Positions 43,729-52,429 of a stretch of 64,000 nt of DNA are shown here, one piece after another. Under the pieces are notes generated by a model. It saw only the letters and a list, made by a program, of their open reading frames with translations, searched no databases and was not told where the DNA came from. Source of the stretch: Flavobacteriaceae bacterium UBA3356 (GTDB lineage: Bacteria; Bacteroidota; Bacteroidia; Flavobacteriales; Flavobacteriaceae). The position numbers and the translations under genes are program-made. How positions within the stretch are numbered: position 1 is the stretch's first letter; each line of letters starts with the position of its first letter. The DNA is taken from positions 186,001 through 250,000 of the forward strand of contig DEQW01000002.1 of NCBI GenBank assembly GCA_002360635.1, given 5' to 3'.

Positions 43729-46365
43729 ATGACCATTCAAAAACTATTGGTTTTTACTTTTTTTATTTTTTTCAACTATACCTCTGCACAACAGGTTATT
43801 TCAGGCAGATTGAAAACTGCTAAAAATAAACCTATTGAAGGTGCAAATATTGTGCTTAAGACAATCAATGAAAACACTACTGTTAGTTACGACATTTCTA
43901 ATAAAACAGGTGGGTTTTCGATTAAAGCCAAGACTGGGGAGTATCTACTTAAAATAAGTTATCTAGGCTTTAAAACTGTGAGTAGGAAAATTACTGTAAA
44001 CCTTGAAGATATAAATTTACAGACTATTATTCTGAAAGAAGACACCTCTGAACTGGAAGAAGTGGTTTTAAAAGCGGAATCCAGAATTCTTATAAAAGGA
44101 GACACAACCATTTATAAAACAGCATCATTTTTAAACGGCACTGAACAAAACTTAAGTGATATACTTCAAAACCTCCCAGGGTTAGATATAAATGACAAGG
44201 ATAAAGTTACTTTAAATGGTAAAGAAATAGACAGATTGCTCGTTAATGGTGAAAATCTATACAAAAACCAACATAAATTTGCTACAGAAAACATTGCTGC
44301 AAAAATAGTAGGAAATATAGAAGTAATAAAAAACCATTTAGATTTTGGATCGATACGGACACAAGGTAAAAGTGGACTTACTGCTTTAAATGTTAACATA
44401 AAAGATGATTTTAAAAATAAAATTACAGGAACAATAAATACTGGAGGAGGAGTAAAAAACAAATATGAATTCAGATCAGCCTTATTCAGTTTCAATAAAA
44501 AAACAAAGAGTTCTCTTATCACAAACTTTAACAACACAGGTACCAACCCAATCTCGATTGAAGACTATATTGACCTTACTGACCCAATAACCATAGAGCC
44601 AGGCTCGAGCAGTAATGTGATTTTTTCAAATATCGAGGATGTTCCGCGGTTTTTATCTGTTGGTGATAAAGTAAAAAGTCGTGTTATAAATTTTGCAACA
44701 ATTAGTTCAATTGTCAATCCTACGGAAAAAATTAAAATTGACTTTTATGGTATATTCAATGCTTCAAAACAAGAAGAAGCCTTTTTAAGCAATCAACAAT
44801 TGACCGCCAACAATAATTCGTTCTCTATTGCTGAAGAAAACAAAGCACTAGAAAAAAATTATTTTGGAATTGGGCACCTAAAAGCTATTTATAAGAGAAC
44901 TGAAAAATCGATATTCGCATTCAATTCTAATATAAATATGAACCTAAGCAATCAAAATTTGATTACTGAAAACAAGAATAATAACAGTATCGGATTTTTT
45001 ATTGAAAAATATAAGCCAAAAGAAATAACCACAAACTCCAATCTTACCTATACCGGCAAAGTCGATAATGCTATTTTTAAAACATCTCTGTTTTTAAATT
45101 ATACAGATGTTGATGCTAATAAAGAAATAACAGCTAATAAGCCTTTTTTGAATTTTGACTTTGACAACACCAATTTTTATATTTTACAAGACTTAAAAAA
45201 GCGCTCTTTGTTTTCAGGTTTAAATTTAAAATATTCTATAAATAAAAGAATATTTAAATTTAATATTACTTCATCCACCTCTTTAGCTGATGAAAAACTG
45301 TATTCAACTATAAAAAATACAGACCAAAATGACAACAAACTAAACCTAAGTACAGTTAAAAGTAATATTGGCACAGATTTTACCTTAAAATTAAGTAAAC
45401 TATTAAGCTACACAGTTGGAGCAAATTACAATTATCTTTTAAAAAAATTTAAAGGAAATACTACTGAAATTAAATATATAGGTTTTAACACCAACTTAAA
45501 AGTAGAAGTAAACAGTAACAATATAGGGAATTTAGGCTATACATATTCTAAAAACACCCCAACTATTGATAATTTAATTGAAAATGCTATTGTCGTAAAT
45601 TATAGAAATTTAACATTAAATGACGATGTAAGCTTTCAATCATTATACCCTTACCATAAAATTAACTATCAGCACTTTATTTTTTTCCCTCAAAAAAAAA
45701 TGTCTGTAATATTTAATGCTTCACATAAGTTTAACAAAAAGGCTATTAACAATGACATTGTTAATTCTAACAATCTTACCATTTCCAAATACAAAACAGT
45801 TAACAATGACAGGACAACTTCTCTTTTGCTTTTTACGAGAAAGCAATTTCTTAACGTTCCTTTCTCTGTTTCAAATAGTGTTTCATACGACACCTCGTAT
45901 AAAGACTATTTTCAAGACAATTTACCAAGCATATTCAAAAGTGAACGTTTGAGTGGCAAATTACAGCTGGCCTCTAAATTTGAAAAATCGCCCATACATA
46001 TAAAAATGGGGTATCAATACACATTTGAAAAATTCCAATTTGACATAACAGAATCAAAATTTACAGTTCAAGAGCCCTTTGTAAACTTGAAAGGAGCTAT
46101 TTCATCCTCTCTAACATGGAAACTAAACACCATTTATAAAAATTTTAATACAAACGATACTAAAAGAAACGTTTTTTATGTTAACCCTGAACTAAATTTT
46201 TCAAAGAAAAACTCAAACTGGGAATACACATTAACAGGAACAAATATTTTAAATCTGAACAGTGAAAATATTGTGCAAAATAGAACACTTCCAGGGGTGA
46301 GAGAACAAAAAATCACTTCTATTCTTGAAGGTTCTATTCTTTTTAGTTTAAAATATAAATTATAG
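43729..46365 (+). CDS. Outer-membrane β-barrel protein, GLPGLI-associated
   Basis: An 878-residue protein: signal peptide (1-20, ending TSAQ), carboxypeptidase-regulatory-like domain (about 22-105, SGRLKTAKNKPIEGANIVLK), a plug-like region (LSDILQNLPGLDINDKDKVT, EIDRLLVNGENLYKN) and a long β-barrel rich in Asn/Thr/Lys ending SILFSLKYKL. It has the same architecture as the 7812 gene. It lacks a SusD partner. The codons are AT-richer than in neighbouring genes. With the GLPGLI protein it probably forms an export, uptake or maturation unit for the small peptide or another molecule; this is inference. Confidence 0.85.
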   Translation: MTIQKLLVFTFFIFFNYTSAQQVISGRLKTAKNKPIEGANIVLKTINENTTVSYDISNKTGGFSIKAKTGEYLLKISYLGFKTVSRKITVNLEDINLQTIILKEDTSELEEVVLKAESRILIKGDTTIYKTASFLNGTEQNLSDILQNLPGLDINDKDKVTLNGKEIDRLLVNGENLYKNQHKFATENIAAKIVGNIEVIKNHLDFGSIRTQGKSGLTALNVNIKDDFKNKITGTINTGGGVKNKYEFRSALFSFNKKTKSSLITNFNNTGTNPISIEDYIDLTDPITIEPGSSSNVIFSNIEDVPRFLSVGDKVKSRVINFATISSIVNPTEKIKIDFYGIFNASKQEEAFLSNQQLTANNNSFSIAEENKALEKNYFGIGHLKAIYKRTEKSIFAFNSNINMNLSNQNLITENKNNNSIGFFIEKYKPKEITTNSNLTYTGKVDNAIFKTSLFLNYTDVDANKEITANKPFLNFDFDNTNFYILQDLKKRSLFSGLNLKYSINKRIFKFNITSSTSLADEKLYSTIKNTDQNDNKLNLSTVKSNIGTDFTLKLSKLLSYTVGANYNYLLKKFKGNTTEIKYIGFNTNLKVEVNSNNIGNLGYTYSKNTPTIDNLIENAIVVNYRNLTLNDDVSFQSLYPYHKINYQHFIFFPQKKMSVIFNASHKFNKKAINNDIVNSNNLTISKYKTVNNDRTTSLLLFTRKQFLNVPFSVSNSVSYDTSYKDYFQDNLPSIFKSERLSGKLQLASKFEKSPIHIKMGYQYTFEKFQFDITESKFTVQEPFVNLKGAISSSLTWKLNTIYKNFNTNDTKRNVFYVNPELNFSKKNSNWEYTLTGTNILNLNSENIVQNRTLPGVREQKITSILEGSILFSLKYKL

Positions 46366-46503
46366 CGGATTTTTTAACGGAATTTTATTATGCGTGCATA
46401 GCATTTTTTGGAAATATATCCCTATCTTCGTGCCTGAGTAATTCTAAGCAAATTTAGCATTGAATTACCCAAAAAAAATATTACTCAAAAAGATACAAAT
46501 TAT

Positions 46504-47244
46504 ATGAAAATTTTAGTGTGTATAAGTCACGTACCGGACACTACTTCAAAAATTAATTTTACCGATAACGACACCAAATTTGATACAAACGGGGTACAGT
46601 TTGTAATCAATCCTAATGATGAATTTGGTCTTACCCGCGCTATGTGGTTTAAAGAAAAGCAAGGTGCCACCGTGCATGTTGTAAATGTTGGCGGTGCAGA
46701 AACTGAACCTACGCTAAGAAAAGCTCTTGCCATAGGTGCTGACGAAGCGATTCGAGTAGACGCTGAAGCTACCGATGGTTTTTCAGTTGCTAAGCAATTG
46801 GCCAATGTAGTAAAAGAAGGTGGTTACGACCTTGTACTTGGAGGTCGTGAATCTATTGATTATAACGGCGGTATGGTCCCTGGAATGATTGCACAATTAA
46901 CTGGAGCCAATTTTGTAAACACTTGCATAAGCCTTGAAATTGAAGGTGACACAGCAACAGCCATCCGTGAAATTGACGGTGGTAAAGAAACTGTAAAGGC
47001 TAAATTGCCTTTAGTAGTAGGGGGACAAAAAGGTATCGTAGAAGAAAGTGATCTTCGTATCCCGAATATGCGTGGTATTATGCAAGCCCGTAAAAAGCCT
47101 TTAACAGTAAAAGATGCTGTAGATGCAAATGCTGAAACACAAACGGCACAATTTGAAAAACCAGCTCCAAAAGGTGACATCAAATTGGTTGAAACCGTTG
47201 ACGAATTAGTTGATTTACTTCATAACGAAGCTAAAGTAATCTAA
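46504..47244 (+). CDS. etfB: Electron transfer flavoprotein, β subunit
   Basis: A 246-residue protein that with EtfA forms the soluble FAD/AMP electron carrier taking electrons from acyl-CoA dehydrogenases. It begins MKILVCISHVPDTTSKINF, has the AMP-site region LGGRESIDYNGGMVPGMIA (about 116-134) and LRIPNMRGIMQARKKPL near 180. Length and motifs are normal for EtfB. It is followed by etfA after 98 bases, as in most Bacteroidota. TATCTTCG, a near match to the -7 box, lies 74-81 bases before the start. Confidence 0.96.
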   Translation: MKILVCISHVPDTTSKINFTDNDTKFDTNGVQFVINPNDEFGLTRAMWFKEKQGATVHVVNVGGAETEPTLRKALAIGADEAIRVDAEATDGFSVAKQLANVVKEGGYDLVLGGRESIDYNGGMVPGMIAQLTGANFVNTCISLEIEGDTATAIREIDGGKETVKAKLPLVVGGQKGIVEESDLRIPNMRGIMQARKKPLTVKDAVDANAETQTAQFEKPAPKGDIKLVETVDELVDLLHNEAKVI

Positions 47245-47342
47245 AGACATTGTGTTTCCGAAGTATATTTCGGAAGTATTTGAAATCTAAAGCAAACTAA
47301 AATTACATTCTGATTTTATTCAGAATTCAAAAAAATTAAAAT

Positions 47343-48311
47343 ATGTCAGTAGTAGTATATACAGAATCCGAAGAAGGAAAATTTAAAAAAATAGCCCAAG
47401 AAGCTGTTTCCTACGCTAAAGGAATTGCAGACAAAATGGGCACGCCAGTAACGGCCGTTACCATTAATGGTGGCGACACAAGCGAATTAGGAAAATACGG
47501 TGCGGATAAGGTGCTGAATGTTTCCAATGACAAATTAGATAAGTTTAATGCTGAAGCATATGCAGATGCAGTAGCACAAGCAGCAAAAAAGGAAGGCGCC
47601 AAAGTAGTAGTGGTTTCTAGTAGTGCCAACAGTAAATATATGGCACCGCTATTAGCTGTTAATCTAGATGCAGGATATGTACCTAATGTAACCGAACTTC
47701 CAGAAAGTACAGAACCTTTTAAAGTAAAGCACAGTGTTTTTACCAACAAAGCGTTTTCCATTACCGAATTTAAAACCGATGTTAAAATAGTTGGGTTAGC
47801 TAAAAACGCATACGGTGTTAAAGAAAACGAAGCAGCGGGAACTGCTGAAGATTTTGCACCAGAACTTTCTTCTGAAGATTTTTCAGTAGATGTGGTTTCT
47901 GTGGACAAAGCAACCGATAAGGTAACTATAGCCGATGCTGAAATTGTAGTTTCGGGTGGTCGTGGCCTTAAAGGACCAGAAAATTGGGAAATGATTGAAG
48001 AAATGGCCGATATTTTAGGTGCTGCAACCGCTTGTTCTAAACCCGTTAGTGATATGGGATGGAGACCTCACAGTGAACACGTAGGGCAAACCGGTAAGCC
48101 GGTAGCTGCAAATTTATACATTGCAATAGGTATTTCTGGAGCGATACAGCACTTGGCTGGAATTAACGCTTCAAAAACAAAAGTTGTAATCAATAACGAC
48201 CCAGAAGCACCTTTCTTTAAAAATGCAGATTACGGTATTGTAGGCGATGCATTTGAAATAGTGCCTAAACTGAATGAAAAACTAAAAGAATTCAAAGCAC
48301 AGAACGGATAA
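47343..48311 (+). CDS. etfA: Electron transfer flavoprotein, α subunit
   Basis: A 322-residue EtfA. The C-terminal FAD-binding domain has the family signature: [20 protein letters not shown], then [20 protein letters not shown] and [20 protein letters not shown]. The N-terminal domain (about 1-190) pairs with EtfB. It carries electrons to the respiratory chain through ETF-quinone oxidoreductase, which is not in this window. It is co-directional with etfB and ends at a strong terminator. Confidence 0.97.
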   Translation: MSVVVYTESEEGKFKKIAQEAVSYAKGIADKMGTPVTAVTINGGDTSELGKYGADKVLNVSNDKLDKFNAEAYADAVAQAAKKEGAKVVVVSSSANSKYMAPLLAVNLDAGYVPNVTELPESTEPFKVKHSVFTNKAFSITEFKTDVKIVGLAKNAYGVKENEAAGTAEDFAPELSSEDFSVDVVSVDKATDKVTIADAEIVVSGGRGLKGPENWEMIEEMADILGAATACSKPVSDMGWRPHSEHVGQTGKPVAANLYIAIGISGAIQHLAGINASKTKVVINNDPEAPFFKNADYGIVGDAFEIVPKLNEKLKEFKAQNG

Positions 48312-48337
48312 TTTTTGTTACTTTGTGCCTGATATTA

Positions 48338-48387
48338 AAGGCTGTTTAATTAAGGAAACTTCCTTTTTTAAACAGCCTTCTTTTTAC
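48338..48387 (+). terminator. Terminator after etfBA
   Basis: AAGGCTGTTTAA (48338-48349) pairs perfectly with TTAAACAGCCTT (48368-48379); the enclosed AAGGAA/TTCCTT pair extends the hairpin. A T-rich run follows. It is 26 bases past the etfA stop. Confidence 0.88.
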
Positions 48388-48441
48388 AAGGGGCTTTTTT
48401 AAAGTAAAACAAACCCTATAACATTGAAATTTTAATTTTTA

Positions 48442-49071
48442 ATGAGTCTTGTAAGACTAAACATAAAAGGAATATCCTATAGCCAAACGCAAAACGGCGC
48501 CTATGCACTCATATTGAGTGAAATGGATGGCGAACGAAAATTACCAATTGTTATTGGAGCTTTTGAAGCGCAATCCATCGCAATTGCTTTAGAAAAAGAG
48601 ATTAAACCACCTCGCCCACTCACCCATGATCTTTTTAAAAATTTCGCAGATCGTTTTGGAATTGTAATAAAACAGGTCATCATCCATAAATTAGTAGATG
48701 GCGTTTTTTATTCCAGTATTATTTGTGAACACGAAGGACTTGAAGAAATAGTTGACGCCCGGACCAGCGATGCCATTGCTTTGGCACTTCGGTTTAACGC
48801 TCCTATTTTTACCTATAAAAACATTCTGGACAAGGCCGGTATTTTTCTAAAGACAACACCTAAAAAGAATAAGGGCAAAATTTCGAAAGATGAAGAAATC
48901 GTTCTGGAAGAATTAATTTCTGGAGAAGATAAAGAATCTGTTAAACCATCAAAACAGAATTTTAGTAAATTTTCTTTAAAAGAATTAAACGAAATGCTAG
49001 ATGAAGCTGTAGCCAATGAAGATTACGAAAGAGCAGCGAGCATCCGTGATGAAATTTCAAAACGAGAGTAG
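48442..49071 (+). CDS. Bifunctional nuclease-domain (DUF151) protein with UVR motif
   Basis: A 209-residue protein. Residues 1-135 form a BFN/DUF151 domain (QNGAYALILSEMDGERKLPI, VDARTSDAIALALRFNAPIF); a charged linker follows and the last 35 residues are a UvrB-type UVR helix pair (LNEMLDEAVANEDYERAASI). DUF151 proteins of plants have reported RNase/DNase activity; the bacterial role is not settled. The UVR tail suggests contact with repair or Clp-type partners. It stands between etfBA and the nucleoside transporter gene. Confidence 0.9.
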   Translation: MSLVRLNIKGISYSQTQNGAYALILSEMDGERKLPIVIGAFEAQSIAIALEKEIKPPRPLTHDLFKNFADRFGIVIKQVIIHKLVDGVFYSSIICEHEGLEEIVDARTSDAIALALRFNAPIFTYKNILDKAGIFLKTTPKKNKGKISKDEEIVLEELISGEDKESVKPSKQNFSKFSLKELNEMLDEAVANEDYERAASIRDEISKRE

Positions 49072-49151
49072 CTTTTCAATAAATTTTTCAGCAAACATAT
49101 TATTATGTACCCTACTATTTTTTAAAAAGTAATTAATAAACTACAAACTCT

Positions 49152-50927
49152 ATGCGTAATTTTTTATTGATTGCTTTTTTGTGTTTTTTCTGCTCTACAG
49201 GTTTTTCACAAACTATTGAAAAAAACTGGTTGTTTCAGAAAGTTGAAAATCAAAAAGACACTTCCTTCGTTAAGCTAGCCCCTAACCAAGATTACTTAAA
49301 TTTAGACAATGGGAGGTTTGAATATGGTTTACAAACCAAAGATTCTATAAAAGCATCGGGTGATTACATCTACCAAAATAATTTGCTTGTTTTTTTCCAC
49401 GACACTCCTAAAAGTACCATACGCCGGTATCGAGTAGAAACCTTAACAGACTCTTCACTCGTTTTTTCAAAAAATCAAGAGACGTATAGCTTTAAAAGCA
49501 GGCGAAACGACGAACTAATTACAGCTACAACAAGTGACACCTCAACAATAACCAAAGACACAGACGAAATAATACCTGCGCAAGGCTTTTCTCTTAATAG
49601 CTTGTGGCGTGGTATTGTAGGTATGGTCTCATTAATATTTATTGCTTTTTTATTTAGCTCAAACCGAAAGGCAATTAATTGGAAGACCGTAGGGATTGGC
49701 TTAGCGCTTCAGCTTATTATTGCTATTGGTGTTCTAAAAATTTCGTTCATACAAAGCATTTTTGAAGCAATAGGAAATGTTTTTATAAGTATTCTTGAAT
49801 ACACACAAGCAGGTAGTAAATTTCTCTTTGAAGGCCTAGTGGTAGATATGGATACCTTCGGATTTATATTTGCGTTTCAAGTATTGCCTACCATTATATT
49901 TTTCTCGGCATTGACATCTGTACTGTTTTACTTAGGAATTATTCAAAAATTGGTACGGGCATTAGCTTGGCTCTTATCTAAAGTTTTAAAAATATCGGGC
50001 GCAGAAAGTTTAAGTGTTGCCGGAAACATCTTTTTGGGACAAACAGAGGCCCCGCTTTTAATTAAAGCCTATTTAGAAAAAATGAACAAGTCTGAAATTT
50101 TACTTGTCATGATTGGCGGTATGGCAACCGTGGCAGGGGCTGTCCTCGCTGCATATATTGGCTTTTTAGGAGGAGACGACCCATTATTGCGATTAACATT
50201 TGCCAAACACTTATTGGCAGCTTCGGTTATGGCAGCACCTGGAGCCATTGTTATTTCAAAAATATTGTATCCACAAACCGAAATAGTTAATACCGATGCG
50301 AAAGTTTCTTCAGAAAAAATAGGTTCAAACCTATTAGATTCTATCGCAAACGGAACTACAGAAGGGCTGCGTTTAGCTGTAAACGTTGGGGCAATGTTAC
50401 TGGTTTTTGTTGCAATGATTGCATTGGTAAACGGTATTTTAGGAGGTTTAGCTGGTTTTGATGGCTTTACAATTGATTCTTTAAACATAGCGTGGCACTT
50501 TACTTCTTTAAATGAAGTGATAGCTATGCACACTCCATACGATAATCTCTCATTAGAGTTTATACTAGGGTATTTATTTGCACCGCTTATGTGGCTTATT
50601 GGTGTTTCCAGTGAAGATATGATGTTGATGGGACAACTATTAGGCATTAAACTCGCCGCTAGTGAATTTGTAGGTTACATTCAATTGGCCGACCTAAAAA
50701 ATGTAACAAATGACCTTCATTTAAAATATGAAAAGTCAATCATTATGGCCACCTATATGCTATGTGGGTTTGCCAATTTTGCATCTATCGGGATACAAAT
50801 TGGTGGAATTGGCTCTTTAGCACCAGGACAACGTAAGCAGTTATCAAGATTTGGAATGAAGGCTTTAATTGGAGGAACCATCGCTTCCTTAATTTCTGCG
50901 ACTATTGCTGGAATGATAATTGGTTAA
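49152..50927 (+). CDS. Concentrative nucleoside transporter with extracytoplasmic N-terminal domain
   Basis: A 591-residue protein in two parts. Residues 1-20 are a signal-like segment ending GFSQ, and about 22-130 form a soluble β-rich domain (RFEYGLQTKDSIKASGDYIY, RYRVETLTDSSLVFS). Residues 145-591 are a NupC-type transporter with the expected helices and motifs (GNIFLGQTEAPLLIKAYL, ATVAGAVLAAYIGFLGG, CGFANFASIGIQIGGIG). NupC proteins import nucleosides with H+ or Na+. Usual bacterial members are near 400-430 residues, so the N-terminal domain is an addition. thyA follows after 140 bases. Confidence 0.92.
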   Translation: MRNFLLIAFLCFFCSTGFSQTIEKNWLFQKVENQKDTSFVKLAPNQDYLNLDNGRFEYGLQTKDSIKASGDYIYQNNLLVFFHDTPKSTIRRYRVETLTDSSLVFSKNQETYSFKSRRNDELITATTSDTSTITKDTDEIIPAQGFSLNSLWRGIVGMVSLIFIAFLFSSNRKAINWKTVGIGLALQLIIAIGVLKISFIQSIFEAIGNVFISILEYTQAGSKFLFEGLVVDMDTFGFIFAFQVLPTIIFFSALTSVLFYLGIIQKLVRALAWLLSKVLKISGAESLSVAGNIFLGQTEAPLLIKAYLEKMNKSEILLVMIGGMATVAGAVLAAYIGFLGGDDPLLRLTFAKHLLAASVMAAPGAIVISKILYPQTEIVNTDAKVSSEKIGSNLLDSIANGTTEGLRLAVNVGAMLLVFVAMIALVNGILGGLAGFDGFTIDSLNIAWHFTSLNEVIAMHTPYDNLSLEFILGYLFAPLMWLIGVSSEDMMLMGQLLGIKLAASEFVGYIQLADLKNVTNDLHLKYEKSIIMATYMLCGFANFASIGIQIGGIGSLAPGQRKQLSRFGMKALIGGTIASLISATIAGMIIG

Positions 50928-51067
50928 AAATTGTTTAAATGTTCCGACCAAAAGAGGAATTTGTCGAAGCTACAAACACCCCGTTAATAACTATATAATA
51001 AATCACCTAATATTAAGTTTTATAGAAAAGTGGTATTATTTACATTTAACCACTTAAATTTTTGACC

Positions 51068-51892
51068 ATGAAGCAATACCACGATCTTGTAAAACACGTT
51101 TTAGAAAACGGAAGCGAAAAACACGACAGAACTGGAACCGGGACTAAAAGTGTTTTTGGCTACCAAATGCGATTTGACCTTAGCGAAGGATTCCCAATGG
51201 TAACCACAAAAAAACTGCACCTAAAATCTATAATTTATGAGCTGTTGTGGTTTTTAAATGGTGATACCAACATAAAATATCTACAAGAAAACGGCGTTAG
51301 AATCTGGAACGAATGGGCTGATGAAAAAGGTGATCTTGGTCCTGTTTATGGTCATCAATGGCGAAACTGGAACAGTGAAGAGATTGATCAAATTTCAGAA
51401 ATTATTGAAACCCTAAAAACCAATCCGGATAGTCGTAGAATGTTGGTCAGTGCTTGGAATCCTAGTGTTATGCCTAATACAAGCAAACCGTTTTCTGAGA
51501 ATGTAGCAAACGGCAAAGCTGCGCTTCCGCCATGTCATGCTTTCTTTCAGTTTTATGTAGCGGATGGAAAATTATCGTGTCAATTATATCAACGCAGTGC
51601 TGATATTTTCTTGGGTGTTCCATTTAATATTGCTTCGTATGGATTATTAACAATGATGATGGCTCAAGTTTGCGGTTACCAAGCAGGAGATTTTGTGCAT
51701 ACCTTTGGAGATGCCCATATTTACAGCAACCATATGGAACAAGTTGAATTACAACTGTCCAGGGAGCCAAGACCATTACCAAAAATGAAGTTGAATCCAG
51801 AAGTAAAAGATATCTTTGGCTTTAAATTTGATGACTTTACCCTAGAAGATTATAATCCGCACCCACATATTAAAGGAGCGGTAGCAATTTAA
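51068..51892 (+). CDS. thyA: Thymidylate synthase
   Basis: A 274-residue ThyA starting at ATG 51068; the TTG at 51062 is not needed. It converts dUMP to dTMP with methylene-tetrahydrofolate, leaving dihydrofolate for FolA (encoded at 56985). Signature residues are intact: [12 protein letters not shown] near the start, catalytic Cys156 in [29 protein letters not shown] and [14 protein letters not shown]. Length is normal. It is followed after 12 bases by a TonB-C domain gene, presumably sharing the transcript. Confidence 0.98.
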   Translation: MKQYHDLVKHVLENGSEKHDRTGTGTKSVFGYQMRFDLSEGFPMVTTKKLHLKSIIYELLWFLNGDTNIKYLQENGVRIWNEWADEKGDLGPVYGHQWRNWNSEEIDQISEIIETLKTNPDSRRMLVSAWNPSVMPNTSKPFSENVANGKAALPPCHAFFQFYVADGKLSCQLYQRSADIFLGVPFNIASYGLLTMMMAQVCGYQAGDFVHTFGDAHIYSNHMEQVELQLSREPRPLPKMKLNPEVKDIFGFKFDDFTLEDYNPHPHIKGAVAI

Positions 51893-51904
51893 AAACCTAT
51901 TTAT

Positions 51905-52339
51905 ATGAAAAATGCCCTACTAATACTTTGTATTTTATTTTCAACAACACTTTTTGCCCAAGAAGAATGGGGAGATGTAAAGAAAAATGTAGTAACCCTA
52001 AAAGAAATCCCTCCCGTTTGGCCTGGTTGTGAAAAAGGAAATGTTGCTAAACGCGACGCTTGTTTTAACCAGATGTTAGCGCAGCACATTGCTAAAAACT
52101 TTAAATACCCACCTCAAGCTTATAAAAATAACGATCAAGGACGCGTTGTTGTAAAGTTTATTATTAATGAGGAAGGGTTGGTTGAAATTAAAAACATAAG
52201 TGGTGGAACTGCAGCTTTACAAAAAGAAGCTAAACGTAATATTATGGCCATGCCTAAAATGACAAAACCAGGCATGATGGGTGGTAAGCCACGTGCTATT
52301 AAGTTTACGGTCCCTATAACGTTTAAAACTGGGAAGTAG
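51905..52339 (+). CDS. Exported TonB C-terminal-domain protein without membrane anchor
   Basis: A 144-residue protein with a signal peptide (1-18, ending LFAQ), a short central part with two cysteines (WPGCEKGNVAKRDACFNQML) and a TonB C-terminal domain (about 70-140, GRVVVKFIINEEGLVEIKNI, ending VPITFKTGK). Unlike true TonB it has no retained membrane helix and no Pro-rich spacer, so it should be a free periplasmic protein. It starts 12 bases after thyA. Such TonB-C mini-proteins are common in Bacteroidota; their role is unclear. Confidence 0.85.
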   Translation: MKNALLILCILFSTTLFAQEEWGDVKKNVVTLKEIPPVWPGCEKGNVAKRDACFNQMLAQHIAKNFKYPPQAYKNNDQGRVVVKFIINEEGLVEIKNISGGTAALQKEAKRNIMAMPKMTKPGMMGGKPRAIKFTVPITFKTGK

Positions 52340-52397
52340 GAAATCGTTTCCTTTAACAAACCCTAAACATCTTTCACAAAAAAGAATTGGTATCTTT

Positions 52398-52423
52398 AAA
52401 GTGTCGGCAAAATCCGGCACTTT
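52398..52423 (+). terminator. Hairpin between the TonB-C gene and egtB
   Basis: AAAGTGTCGG (52398-52407) pairs with CCGGCACTTT (52414-52423), 10 bp with one G-T pair and a 6-base loop. The T tract is short, and the hairpin ends 6 bases before the egtB ATG, so it could act on translation instead of, or as well as, termination. Confidence 0.45.
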
Positions 52424-52429
52424 ATTGTT

